Assembly: GCA_014240055.1 (NCBI GenBank)
Contig: JAAZXP010000003.1
Coordinates: 10,600-58,095, forward strand
From: Methanobacteriota archaeon
GTDB taxonomy: Archaea > Thermoplasmatota > Poseidoniia > MGIII > CG-Epi1
Reading direction: 5' to 3'
Length of the DNA: 47,496 nt
The position numbers were made by a program, and so were the translations under genes. Under the pieces are notes generated by a model. The model ran no database searches. It was given only the letters and a program-made list of their open reading frames with translations, and was not told the origin of the DNA. This document shows positions 7,679-15,964 of this stretch, piece by piece (position 1 is the first letter of the stretch; each line of letters begins with the position of its first letter).

Positions 7679-9784
7679 TTAACCAGTAATAAGCGGTAGA
7701 ACATAGTAAATTGCTAAGAAAGTTCCGAGTAAAGCTTCACCCACTATACAACCTGTAGCAATCATATAGGTGTTCAATAATTTCATGGTCCGTTCCTTTT
7801 CACTTAATCCTTTTTTCTCGACTTCAACATCAAGGAAACGGCTTTCCCAATAGTCTCTCAATCCTCCACCGACGACCATCGGTAATGTTACGACCATAGG
7901 GAGGTACATCCCTAATCCAAATGCAGTTCCCATGCCAGTTAACAATTCCATAAAAACACCAATTATTACTCCGACAGTTAATAGACTCCAAGGAGTTTGG
8001 CCGCCAAGCATAATTTGCGCAAAAGCTGCGAATGCATTAGCTTGAGGAGCATATAATATCAAATCACCGCGAGCTAAAGCTAATGATAATAATCCTGCAA
8101 ATAATGCAGCAACAATAGTGCCGGGAATAATTCCAACTAATTCAGTTTTCATAATGTGCATTGGGCGATTTCCAACATACAGTCCTGGCTTGTAATCTCC
8201 AATTACAGTTCCAGACATAGAGATCGCACCTCCGAAAACAGTGGTGCCAACTAAAGCTAAAACTGCAGTATCACTTTCATTCAAACCAATTGCTTTGAAA
8301 ATTAAGACTAGCATTAAAAGAACAATAAAACTAGTTCCAGAAACAGGTTCAATACTGGTTTCACCCATGACTTTTACTGCGATTGCACCTAACGCAAAAG
8401 TCGTTAAACATAAAACAAGTGAAAAAATAAATGAAGCAAAGAAACCAAATTGAGTTGAAAAAGTAAGAGTAATTCCAATTAAGGAGACGAGTAAGAGAAT
8501 GGGAATATGACTGATAGGCCATTCATACCATCCCCTTCCTTCAATGTAATCTTTTCTTGCAGCATCATCACTTTCTCCTTTGAAAATATCTATAACATCA
8601 GAAGCCGTAGTTTTGAAAACAGGAGCCATTTTCAACAATCCTGTAATTCCTCCACCTAGGATTGCACCTATTGCCATAGGTCTTGCGACATAGCTGTAAG
8701 AGTAGATAGACCCAATTGGTGCAAATTGACTAACTGAATGATAATTCCCATCTAGAGGATAATAGAAAGGATAGTCATACTGATATGCCAATGGAGTCAC
8801 AATGAACCAAGTAAAAAAAGTTCCTAAGCTTACCAATAAAGCGACGCGGAATCTCATGAACCAACCAATTGCTCCCATCATAGGAGTTAATTCAAACCCT
8901 AACCAAGTATAGTTAGTAATTGGATTACTCATAGGTACCATCAAATCAGCACCATCATACCATTCGATATTTTTAGAAGCAGAAGTCAAGAAAGATTCTT
9001 TAACTTCCTCACCAGCAGCATCATATGTTCCTGTTCCGAATATAGGCCAATCTCTCAAGAAAGTAAATAGCATAACTACGGCGGTTGAAATCCCTACAAG
9101 TCGGATAGAGTGCATGGCACCTTCCATACCTCCTTCTTTGGAAGTTTCTCCTGCAATGTCCATTAGTTTAATATTTGCTTCAAAACCAGGAAGAGGCAAT
9201 GGATCTTCTACTAACCAAACTCTTCTAAAAATAATAAAATAGAGACAACCTAGAAATCCGCCAAGTATAGAGGCAATCATAGCCACTCCAGCTAAAGCCC
9301 AAGAATCAGGTAAAAGTAACGAAGAATCAACAAGATAACTACCATTCATTTCATATTTAGGCGAGTATGCTAATAGATAAATTGCAGGATAAGTGAAAAC
9401 AAATCCAGTACAGACCATAGAAGCTCCAGTTGAAGCTGATGCAGACAGATTAACTTCTCCAGGAGACCATCTTAGAGCCATTGCAGAAAGATAAGCTACA
9501 TACCAAGAACCAGAGACAATCATTCCAACTTTTAAACCGACATATTGATTAATTATTGCAAATAGAATACCAATTACTAATCCCAGAAGCATTTGGTTCC
9601 ATTTCCACTTAGTAGTCCCAAATCCATCGCGTTTGTTTTTTTCTTCTAAATATTCTTCCAAAACTTCCGTATTAAAATTGGCATACATCTCAGTATCGAA
9701 GTAATCCAAAGTACCTTTTTCGATGGCTTTCAAACCTTCAGGAGTAGGAGTTTGGCGATATGCTGAAGTGCGAACTTTACTCAT
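7679..9784 (-). CDS. OPT-family oligopeptide/metal-chelate transporter
   Basis: A 701-residue polytopic membrane protein with about 15 hydrophobic segments. The N-terminal soluble part (about residues 1-60) leads into LLGLVIGILFAIINQYVGLK, the typical OPT first helix and loop. Later segments such as GGAISMSGTVIGDYKPG followed by the PMHIMKTELVG helix, and a final GGGLRDYW loop, are also OPT-like. Family members move oligopeptides or metal chelates into the cell, usually with protons. A rhodopsin-generated proton gradient could drive it (inference). It is first in a two-gene unit with the SSS transporter and has a TATA-like box about 30 nt upstream of its ATG. Confidence 0.88.
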   Translation of the reverse strand: MSKVRTSAYRQTPTPEGLKAIEKGTLDYFDTEMYANFNTEVLEEYLEEKNKRDGFGTTKWKWNQMLLGLVIGILFAIINQYVGLKVGMIVSGSWYVAYLSAMALRWSPGEVNLSASASTGASMVCTGFVFTYPAIYLLAYSPKYEMNGSYLVDSSLLLPDSWALAGVAMIASILGGFLGCLYFIIFRRVWLVEDPLPLPGFEANIKLMDIAGETSKEGGMEGAMHSIRLVGISTAVVMLFTFLRDWPIFGTGTYDAAGEEVKESFLTSASKNIEWYDGADLMVPMSNPITNYTWLGFELTPMMGAIGWFMRFRVALLVSLGTFFTWFIVTPLAYQYDYPFYYPLDGNYHSVSQFAPIGSIYSYSYVARPMAIGAILGGGITGLLKMAPVFKTTASDVIDIFKGESDDAARKDYIEGRGWYEWPISHIPILLLVSLIGITLTFSTQFGFFASFIFSLVLCLTTFALGAIAVKVMGETSIEPVSGTSFIVLLMLVLIFKAIGLNESDTAVLALVGTTVFGGAISMSGTVIGDYKPGLYVGNRPMHIMKTELVGIIPGTIVAALFAGLLSLALARGDLILYAPQANAFAAFAQIMLGGQTPWSLLTVGVIIGVFMELLTGMGTAFGLGMYLPMVVTLPMVVGGGLRDYWESRFLDVEVEKKGLSEKERTMKLLNTYMIATGCIVGEALLGTFLAIYYVLPLITG

Positions 9785-9810
9785 TTGAGATAAGCAAACA
9801 AAGACCGTAG

Positions 9811-9820
9811 GGTATAATAC
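9811..9820 (-). promoter_or_regulatory. Putative TATA box of the OPT-SSS operon
   Basis: The reverse strand reads GTATTATACC about 31 nt upstream of the OPT start at 9784. It shares the 95-nt divergent promoter region with the forward-strand surface protein gene. Confidence 0.45.
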
Positions 9821-9849
9821 ATATTGTGTATAAATTTACAGTAGGAACC

Positions 9850-9856
9850 TTTAAAG
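9850..9856 (+). promoter_or_regulatory. Putative TATA box of the CARDB surface protein gene
   Basis: TTTAAAG lies about 28 nt upstream of the ATG at 9880, consistent with a leaderless message. An alternative AT-rich box (TATAAATTTA, about 9829-9838) lies further upstream. Confidence 0.35.
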
Positions 9857-9879
9857 AATGGTCACAAGTTCAAAATTAG

Positions 9880-11391
9880 ATGCAGATACTCTCGAGGAGC
9901 ATACTTGCCGTCGCTTTTTTTGCGATAATTATGTTATCCCAATCGGCCCAAGCTGAGGAATCTGACGACTTTAATACTTTAGATTTATACTTCTATGGAG
10001 ACTTAGATAATGGTGATGGCAACATATCTACAAGGATGCCAACATCAGATACAGACACTCAGAGCGATTGCCCTCAGGACGGGAATAGACTTTCTTGGCC
10101 GGGACAAGATAGACAATGGCAAAATGTAGGCTCTTGGGAAACTCTAATGCAAACACCCGGATCTGTAGCTAGTGGAGATTATACTTTTACAATATGGGCA
10201 AATTCAACACAAGGAACAGTTGAAGACGTTCAGTTTAGAATAACAATCTTTATTGGTGATTCTGGAGGTATTACGGAAACATCGCAATCCAAGACGATTA
10301 CCGATTCGAGTGAAGTAGCGACCCGTTTTGACATTAATTTTGACATATCTAACGCTAGTTTTAGCGATCCCGATGTGACCAATGATGATGATTTTATAAT
10401 TGATTTAGAGTACTCTGGAGGAGATCCTGGTGAAAATCCACTCACAGGCGGTTCACCAACAGAGCAAATAGTAGTTTTAACTTCTAGTGCTGAGCATCCT
10501 GCAGGAGTAGGCAATCTTACGATAAACCATTACAAGGCTTGGTTTCCAGAAATAGTTGTAGAAGATTTTTCAGAGCGCGTATTTGTTAAAACACAAGTTC
10601 AAAGTGCGTTTGGAGTCTCAGATATCAATTCAAACGATTGGACTTTAGGCGTATACGGCCTTTCATCAGGTAACCAGGGTTTAACTGCTGATTTTAGTAT
10701 GAAATCCATAAATAATGACACTCATGAAGTTTCCTTTTATTGGTATTATAATCAAGATTTAGCCATAAGTGACACTTATCATTTCTTTATTCAAATAACT
10801 GACATTCAGCAAAATACATGGGAAGTTGAATCTGATGAAGATTTATACTTAGTCATCCATGGATATGAAATTGATAATTACATAGGTTCAGGAGATATTC
10901 AGATTAATAATCAAACTGGAGTTCCTACGGTAAAGGCAGGCAGTTCATTCACAGTCGATATTAGAATATCTGCACAAGGAGATCCTTTGATTTCGTATAA
11001 TCCAATTCCAGTCTCAGTTGTTTGGGTTTCAGGAACAAATGAAATTGTTTTGTATGAAACTGCAGTATTTGCAAAACCTGGCGCATCAGTCACTATATCT
11101 TATAGGCACACATTCGAAGAAAATGGAGAATATTTAATTAAAGTGATAATTGACAGAGGCAATCTAATAGCTGAATCGAATGAAAATAACAATATTGCCG
11201 AATATTTATTGACGGTCGATGAGCCGGAAAAAGAAGATATGTTACAGTCAATAATAGATAATCTGACTGGCGGCGGTACAACTTCGATGATATTATTGGT
11301 ATCAGTAGCATCTATCATATTGGCTGTTTTATTTCTGAATCGTAATAAAGTAGCTACTGACTTTGATTGGGAGGAAGACGATGAATTCTAA
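9880..11391 (+). CDS. Secreted, membrane-anchored surface protein with CARDB domain
   Basis: A 503-residue protein with a cleavable-looking signal peptide (about residues 1-25, ending SAQAEE). A long beta-rich ectodomain full of Asp, Asn, Ser and Thr follows, then one C-terminal transmembrane helix (about residues 467-487) with a short acidic cytoplasmic tail. Residues about 335-450 resemble a CARDB (APHP-like) Ig-fold domain: a GSSFTVDIRISAQGD start and an ending with ESNENNNIAEY, the usual acidic-Asn signature. These domains are common adhesion or cell-wall modules in archaea. No enzyme motif was seen. The next gene starts inside its 3' end. Confidence 0.75.
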   Translation: MQILSRSILAVAFFAIIMLSQSAQAEESDDFNTLDLYFYGDLDNGDGNISTRMPTSDTDTQSDCPQDGNRLSWPGQDRQWQNVGSWETLMQTPGSVASGDYTFTIWANSTQGTVEDVQFRITIFIGDSGGITETSQSKTITDSSEVATRFDINFDISNASFSDPDVTNDDDFIIDLEYSGGDPGENPLTGGSPTEQIVVLTSSAEHPAGVGNLTINHYKAWFPEIVVEDFSERVFVKTQVQSAFGVSDINSNDWTLGVYGLSSGNQGLTADFSMKSINNDTHEVSFYWYYNQDLAISDTYHFFIQITDIQQNTWEVESDEDLYLVIHGYEIDNYIGSGDIQINNQTGVPTVKAGSSFTVDIRISAQGDPLISYNPIPVSVVWVSGTNEIVLYETAVFAKPGASVTISYRHTFEENGEYLIKVIIDRGNLIAESNENNNIAEYLLTVDEPEKEDMLQSIIDNLTGGGTTSMILLVSVASIILAVLFLNRNKVATDFDWEEDDEF

Positions 11392-11779
11392 AATGGATAT
11401 ACGAGGGTACAAGCCAGCCGATGAAACTTTTTATGAGTACAAAGATGAAGAGGAAACTCCGCGCGGCACCCATTATCAAAAGATAGATGATGAAGATATT
11501 GAAGCTTCAACAATTGGCAGATATGCAGAAACGAAAGATTTCAAGCATTGGCCTTTCAAAGTAGGTAATGCAATGACTAATAATGTCCCTGAAGAGGTCC
11601 AACATAAAGTGGATGATGGCGGCAGTAGTGGGTATGCTACAATGAATCAGTTCATGAAAGAAGATAGTGCCAAAGAGCAAGCTTGGGTCGATAGAGAAAA
11701 TGATAGCATTTTCTCCCTTGCAATCAACAACTGGTTTGGTATGAAAGATTATATTATGTCTTATTTTCCAAAGAAATAA
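11381..11779 (+). CDS. Small acidic cytosolic protein of unknown function
   Basis: 132 residues from the ATG at 11381, which overlaps the end of the upstream surface-protein gene by 11 nt. GGGAGGAAG at about 11369-11378 is a good ribosome binding site for this ATG and decides the start over a TTG at 11363. The product is hydrophilic, with no signal peptide, and has a Tyr/Asp/Glu-rich N-terminal half (GYKPADETFYEYKDEEE). A C-terminal aromatic patch (IFSLAINNWFGMKDYIMSYF) could sit on a membrane. No family is recognised. Coupling to the surface protein suggests a related role on the inner side of the membrane, but that is only context. Confidence 0.6.
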   Translation: MNSKMDIRGYKPADETFYEYKDEEETPRGTHYQKIDDEDIEASTIGRYAETKDFKHWPFKVGNAMTNNVPEEVQHKVDDGGSSGYATMNQFMKEDSAKEQAWVDRENDSIFSLAINNWFGMKDYIMSYFPKK

Positions 11780-11786
11780 TATTTCT

Positions 11787-11909
11787 TCAATATTTTTGAC
11801 GCTTGATAAAAGGCGTAGAATACATTTTTTCTTTCAACCATTCAAATTCAGATGTATCTTCCCATATAGGCTCTAGAGTAGAAAGAAAATCTTTTAATTC
11901 TTTAGCCAT
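11787..11909 (-). CDS. Small 40-residue protein downstream of radA (hypothetical)
   Basis: An ATG at 11907-11909 overlaps the radA stop (ATGGCTAA arrangement, 8 nt overlap) and opens a 40-codon frame ending in TGA at 11787. The peptide begins MAKELKDFLSTLEPIWED and continues with charged and aromatic residues (EFEWLKEKMY), ending in a basic tail (IKRQKY). The composition is typical of a small amphipathic helical protein. The stop/start overlap resembles other coupled genes in the window. No family is recognised, and a chance frame of this size is possible. Confidence 0.4.
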   Translation of the reverse strand: MAKELKDFLSTLEPIWEDTSEFEWLKEKMYSTPFIKRQKY

Positions 11910-12855
11910 TTCGAATACCGTCTTCAGTAATACTTACCAAAGCTTCATTTTCAGGCAAGTGCGGAGAATCTACAAGTCGACAAACACGTTTACCGGCTTT
12001 TCCTCTTCTTAAATATATTCTAAACTTAGACGTGTGCCCTACTATATTTCCACCAATTGGCTTTGTAGGATCTCCAAAGAATGCGGCTGGATTCGATGAA
12101 ACTTGATTAGTTACTACAACTGCAGCATTATGCAAATCTCCAAATCGAGCTAATTCTTTCATATGGGCACTAATTTTACCTTGCCTATCTGACAATGTCC
12201 CTCTTCCAATATATTCTGCACGGAAGGCTCCAGTTAGAGAATCTACAGCTAACATTTTGATTGGATTTGTCTTAGCCATTTCATTTACTTTTTCTACCAT
12301 TAACATTTGCTGATGAGAGTTATACGCACGCCCAACATGTATTTTACTTAGAACTTCATCTGGATCTAAATCAAAAGCTTTTGACATAGAAATTATTCTT
12401 TCAGGTCTGAAAGTGTTTTCGGTATCTATTATTGCAACTTCTCCTCCTAAACCTCCTTGTTCCACCGGCAATGTAGCATTTACAGCAAGCTGTAGAATAA
12501 ATTGTGTTTTTCCAGAACCGTATTGCCCATAGAATTCAGTTATTGATTGAGTTTCAACACCTCCTCCTAATAATTCATCAAATGTACTAGAGGATGTCGT
12601 GAGCTTACCTACAGTAGCTCGCTTCTCCATTAATTCAGTTCCTGTAAGGAAAGAACCGATATCGGCAGCTTTCCTAGCCTCCAATACAAATTTAGCACAA
12701 GATTCCTTTCCAATGCCTGTAGCATCAGAAAGTGTCCCCGGTGCTTGCGTTCCTATTGCTTCTAAGGTATCGTATCCTGCTTCTCTAAGTTTATCTGCGA
12801 TAGCTGGGCCAACACCTGGAAGATCTTCTACAACTTTTATTTTTACTTCGCTCAT
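11902..12855 (-). CDS. radA: DNA recombinase RadA
   Basis: A 317-residue archaeal RecA/Rad51-family recombinase that coats single-stranded DNA and performs strand exchange in homologous recombination. An N-terminal helix-hairpin-helix DNA-binding domain (about residues 8-62, LPGVGPAIADKLREAGYDT) precedes the ATPase core. Walker A is GQYGSGKTQ (residues 110-118; more usually GEFGSGKTQ) and Walker B lies in MLAVDSLT. The L1/L2 region includes RQGKISAHMKELA and VVTNQVSSNP. The length is typical. The ATG directly follows the stop of the RPA-associated gene, and AAGGAGG inside the end of that gene is a strong ribosome binding site. It therefore forms an rpa-rpap-radA operon, a functional grouping for filament formation. 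Confidence 0.97.
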   Translation of the reverse strand: MSEVKIKVVEDLPGVGPAIADKLREAGYDTLEAIGTQAPGTLSDATGIGKESCAKFVLEARKAADIGSFLTGTELMEKRATVGKLTTSSSTFDELLGGGVETQSITEFYGQYGSGKTQFILQLAVNATLPVEQGGLGGEVAIIDTENTFRPERIISMSKAFDLDPDEVLSKIHVGRAYNSHQQMLMVEKVNEMAKTNPIKMLAVDSLTGAFRAEYIGRGTLSDRQGKISAHMKELARFGDLHNAAVVVTNQVSSNPAAFFGDPTKPIGGNIVGHTSKFRIYLRRGKAGKRVCRLVDSPHLPENEALVSITEDGIRNG

Positions 12856-13839
12856 TTATGCCTCCTTATAGTGGTTAAATCTAGGTTGATAGATCAAGCC
12901 TTGATCAGTTAAAGAATCAAGAACTTCATCTAGCATGGGTCCGTCTACACCTTCCATTGAGATTGCAATGCCTAGATCATCATAGTAAATCCCATCTCCT
13001 TCATCCATTTTTCGAATCAAATTCATAACTTTTGATTCATTATCGTCTGTTTTTTTATCTTCAGTTACCTTTTCAGTTTCAACTTCCGTTTCTGGTTTTT
13101 CTTCTTTAGATATTTCAGTTTCAACTTTCGTTTCCGGGTTTTCTTTTTCAGATTGAACTGCTGCGTCAATATTATCTCCAGCAGATTCAAATTCTCCGGT
13201 AAATTCGCTTTCAGGTGATTCTAATTCTCCACCAGCTAAACGTGTTAAACAGTTGTATAATAGTGCTTGATAATTTTCAAGAGCAACACTTTGATAAAAT
13301 TCTCTTGAAAGTTTTATTCCGTCCATTTCCCGATCATTAAGTTTAAGTTTCCCAAAATCTTCTTCATTATCAAAGGCTTTAGTTGCTTTTATTCGAAGCA
13401 TGAGTCCATCACACGCCCTCACAGCCCAATGATTAACTTCCTTCATTGTAACTGCACGGATACTTTCAGGTTGAACGCTCACATATGTTCTTTCACTATC
13501 TTCAGGGGTACGTGCACGAACTTTACCTACACAAAGGACTGGAACTCCAACTTCTAACTTAGACAGAGCAGCAGCTCCTTCTGGGTTATATTGTCCAGCT
13601 TGGAGATAGTAATAATCGCCATTTGGATCAATTACTCTTGCAGTATAGAAGGGATCTTCTTCACTTCCTCGATTTTCTATTTGATCTAAAACTCCAGCAA
13701 TTAGAACTCGTGAAAGTTTTCCCCCTATTTCAGATATCAGATACGTTGGAGAGTATTCTCGATCTTCTACATGTTTTTCAATTGAAGAAGCTAGTTCTTG
13801 AGCTAGTACAAGAATTCCCGGTTCTCTTCTTTGAGCCAT
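12856..13839 (-). CDS. RPA-associated protein (Rpa/COG3390 family)
   Basis: A 327-residue protein of the archaeal RPA-associated type. Residues about 1-150 contain the conserved start (EPGILVLAQELASS), an SPTYLISEIGGKLSRVLIAGVL segment at about 29-50 and an OB-fold-like sheet (FYTARVIDPNGDYYYLQAG). The middle (about 215-270) is a low-complexity Glu/Lys/Thr linker, and the last roughly 60 residues look like a winged-helix-type end (DEVLDSLTDQGLIYQP), a layout reminiscent of RPA32. In haloarchaea such proteins bind their cognate RPA and the genes are paired, as they are here. GGAGGG just before the ATG is a ribosome binding site, and the gene starts immediately after rpa. Confidence 0.85.
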   Translation of the reverse strand: MAQRREPGILVLAQELASSIEKHVEDREYSPTYLISEIGGKLSRVLIAGVLDQIENRGSEEDPFYTARVIDPNGDYYYLQAGQYNPEGAAALSKLEVGVPVLCVGKVRARTPEDSERTYVSVQPESIRAVTMKEVNHWAVRACDGLMLRIKATKAFDNEEDFGKLKLNDREMDGIKLSREFYQSVALENYQALLYNCLTRLAGGELESPESEFTGEFESAGDNIDAAVQSEKENPETKVETEISKEEKPETEVETEKVTEDKKTDDNESKVMNLIRKMDEGDGIYYDDLGIAISMEGVDGPMLDEVLDSLTDQGLIYQPRFNHYKEA

Positions 13840-15165
13840 TTAGCCCTCCAATGCAGCTAAAAACTGGCGTGCGGCGCTAGGAACATCAATTTCAGTTGCA
13901 GGTTCACAACTCTTTGCAAAAAAGGATAATCCATATTCATCAGACCTTGCAAATCCTCTCAATTTTAAAGGCTTCAGCAATAATGCATCTTCAATTTCCT
14001 CAAATAAGGCTTCAGGCCCAAAATTTTCTTTAACAAATTCGAGACAAGAATCAATATCTCTTCCTAATAATTTTTCAGTTATTTCACGATTGAGATATGC
14101 AGTACAAGATCCTGAACCATCATCAAAAATCATTTTTATTCTAAGATCAGGAGTTGCATTTTTACGATCATCTCCGTTCTTGATTAAGCGATTAGTTTCT
14201 TTATCTCTGAATATTAGTCCACTTCCTTCACGTATGTTGAATACATGGCCTTCTACGACAGCATCAGAAGCTCCGTTACGCTCATCTAGTTGTGATAATG
14301 AATACATTACTCCATTTTCATATTCTTGTAGAGACGGCAATGAACTATCTTCAATATCTGTAAATTTAGTATATTCTCCAAATTGTAAATCAGGTCCATT
14401 GAATTCTTTTACATATGCATTTTCAATTTTATATGTTTTTCCAGCAATAATATTATGGTCTTCCCAAGAGGTAAATCGACAAGTTCCAGTACTGTCTCCT
14501 ACAGTACCTCCAAAAATAGTCTTAGGTTCATTTTTTACAGTTATTTTCCGTGTTTCCACATCAATAATGCGTAGTTTAACAGAAACGTTACTCATTCCTG
14601 GCTTTAGATCTACTAATTGAAATTCTTGTCCCGGTTGAGCGGCTTTACTTTTAATGACTCCTAAATCTAAATTTTCTAAGTCTTTATCTTCTATTTTTTT
14701 GATACTGCCTTCATTTATGTTTAAAGTGATAATATCATTCCAACTTTTTGAATATGCATTTAGAACTTCTATAGTGTCTCCACTTTCGAAATCAAAGTTT
14801 TCACTCCAGTATGAATATCGCATTCGCATAGTTGAATCTCCGATTTCACCTTCGAAAAGAACTTTCTGAGCGCCTTCTTTAGTAGTAATTTCTTTTCTAA
14901 ATACAGATACAATTTTAGCTTTAAACTGGATATTACTTTCACCAGGTTTAATTTGTGCCAGTAATCTCTGGGCATCTACTTGTAAAACATTAGGGTTTCC
15001 ATAGTGTTTTCTTACAATTGATTCTTTGGCTGTTGCCAAATCAATTCCATATTCTTCTACGTATCTTTTTAATTCAGTTATGATTACGTTTCTTTCTAGC
15101 TTATCGCCGATTGCCTTAACAATATCGTCGACATGTGTTTCAAAATCCGCTTCGTTCGTTTGCAT
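13840..15165 (-). CDS. rpa: Replication protein A-like single-stranded DNA-binding protein
   Basis: A 441-residue protein with an N-terminal helical segment (about residues 5-55) and three or more OB-fold regions (about 65-165, 175-275, 290-390), each with the RPA pattern of a GDSTGTCRFTSW-type strand. No CxxC zinc cluster was seen at the C-terminus. It should bind and protect single-stranded DNA in replication and repair and hand it to RadA. The start ATG is preceded by AAGGAGGA 8 nt upstream, and a TATA box at 15230-15239 gives a leader of about 40 nt, unlike the leaderless first genes elsewhere in the window. The rpap and radA genes follow without gaps. Confidence 0.92.
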   Translation of the reverse strand: MQTNEADFETHVDDIVKAIGDKLERNVIITELKRYVEEYGIDLATAKESIVRKHYGNPNVLQVDAQRLLAQIKPGESNIQFKAKIVSVFRKEITTKEGAQKVLFEGEIGDSTMRMRYSYWSENFDFESGDTIEVLNAYSKSWNDIITLNINEGSIKKIEDKDLENLDLGVIKSKAAQPGQEFQLVDLKPGMSNVSVKLRIIDVETRKITVKNEPKTIFGGTVGDSTGTCRFTSWEDHNIIAGKTYKIENAYVKEFNGPDLQFGEYTKFTDIEDSSLPSLQEYENGVMYSLSQLDERNGASDAVVEGHVFNIREGSGLIFRDKETNRLIKNGDDRKNATPDLRIKMIFDDGSGSCTAYLNREITEKLLGRDIDSCLEFVKENFGPEALFEEIEDALLLKPLKLRGFARSDEYGLSFFAKSCEPATEIDVPSAARQFLAALEG

Positions 15166-15186
15166 TTTTGTTGTCCTCCTTGTTTC

Positions 15187-15208
15187 GATTCGTTGACAAA
15201 TTCGAATC
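15187..15208 (-). promoter_or_regulatory. Inverted repeat at the 5' end of the rpa leader
   Basis: GATTCG (15187-15192) and CGAATC (15203-15208) form a perfect 6-bp inverted repeat with a 10-nt spacer. The predicted transcription start (about 25 nt below the TATA box) falls at about 15207, so this could be an operator over the start site or a hairpin at the mRNA 5' end. Confidence 0.4.
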
Positions 15209-15229
15209 TATCCATTACTACTACTAAGG

Positions 15230-15239
15230 GTATATATAC
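15230..15239 (-). promoter_or_regulatory. TATA box of rpa-rpap-radA
   Basis: GTATATATAC, a 10-bp palindrome, lies about 65 nt upstream of the rpa ATG. It is the best TATA match in the 149-nt divergent region between rpa and the forward OB-fold gene. Confidence 0.65.
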
Positions 15240-15252
15240 TTTTGGGTTTTAT

Positions 15253-15271
15253 CCCTTTTCCCCTAAAAGGG
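15253..15271. repeat. Perfect inverted repeat between divergent ssDNA-binding genes
   Basis: CCCTTTT and AAAAGGG (7 bp each) flank a 5-nt CCCCT centre. The site lies between the two divergent promoters, and AAGGGTA also occurs next to the rpa TATA box. It is a candidate binding site for a dimeric regulator serving both directions. Confidence 0.45.
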
Positions 15272-15314
15272 TAACCGCCTATTATGGGTTTTTAGGGGGC
15301 GGCGAAGCATTATA

Positions 15315-15863
15315 ATGGACCCTCTCGTCGTAAAAGTAGGTGATAATTTGAAAATAGATGAGCTAACGCCAAGAACTGGTCGCGTTAATATGCCGGTTAA
15401 AGTATTGAGTTTAGAAGAACCTCGTTCAATGGATAACGGAACTGTAATTTGTGAAGGTTTAGTTGGAGATGAAACAGGAACAGTAATAATGAGTTTTTGG
15501 AACGATGAATGTGAAACGGTCGAAAACGGAATGACGATAAACCTCAAAGATGCTAGAGCCAATTTAGTAAGAGGATATATGCGAATTAGTTTAGGTAAAA
15601 AGGGAAGTATGTCAGTGTCTGAAACTTCACTTGAATCAATAAAAGAAAGTATTAATCTTTCTGATTTAGAATATGAAATGCCTAGATTTGGAAGAGATGG
15701 AGGAGGACGCGGAGGCCCTCGTGGAGGATCGCGCGGACCGCCAAGTCGCTGGGGTATTCTAATGAAATTAAAGAGAGATACAGGAAATAAAAAGTTCTTC
15801 AATAGAGACGATATGTCTGAAGAACAAATCGAAGCCGCCATTAAGGAAATGGGAGGCGAGTAA
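15315..15863 (+). CDS. Second OB-fold SSB-like protein with RGG-rich linker
   Basis: A 182-residue protein. Residues about 1-105 form a single OB fold with RPA/SSB features (KVGDNLKIDELTPRTGRVN, GLVGDETGTVIMSFWNDE, and a GYMRISLGKKGSMSVSE strand). The fold resembles the short archaeal SSB/SOSS-B type. A Gly/Arg-rich stretch follows (about residues 127-142, GGGRGGPRGGSRGPPSR), then a short helical C-terminus (MSEEQIEAAIKEMGGE). RGG runs commonly bind nucleic acid. It is divergent from rpa, and Thermoplasma also keeps separate SSB and RPA genes near each other (from memory). A CTATTATGG box about 31 nt upstream fits a leaderless start. Confidence 0.82.
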   Translation: MDPLVVKVGDNLKIDELTPRTGRVNMPVKVLSLEEPRSMDNGTVICEGLVGDETGTVIMSFWNDECETVENGMTINLKDARANLVRGYMRISLGKKGSMSVSETSLESIKESINLSDLEYEMPRFGRDGGGRGGPRGGSRGPPSRWGILMKLKRDTGNKKFFNRDDMSEEQIEAAIKEMGGE

Positions 15864-15964
15864 CTCTGGCAAGAAGAGGGAGACACAGGCGCCGAGGACC
15901 CACCAAAGCCCAGCCCCCTCAAAGAAAAGATAAAAAAGTTCAAAAGAGAAATAAACCAAAGGCA

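Noticed and set aside
14090..14620. A 176-codon forward frame inside rpa
   Set aside because: It lies entirely opposite the OB-fold coding region of rpa and its peptide shows no domain features.
15263..15943. A 226-codon reverse-strand frame opposite the OB-fold gene
   Set aside because: It is rich in Pro, Ser and Leu and mirrors the real OB-fold gene. The forward protein has recognisable domain features and this one does not.
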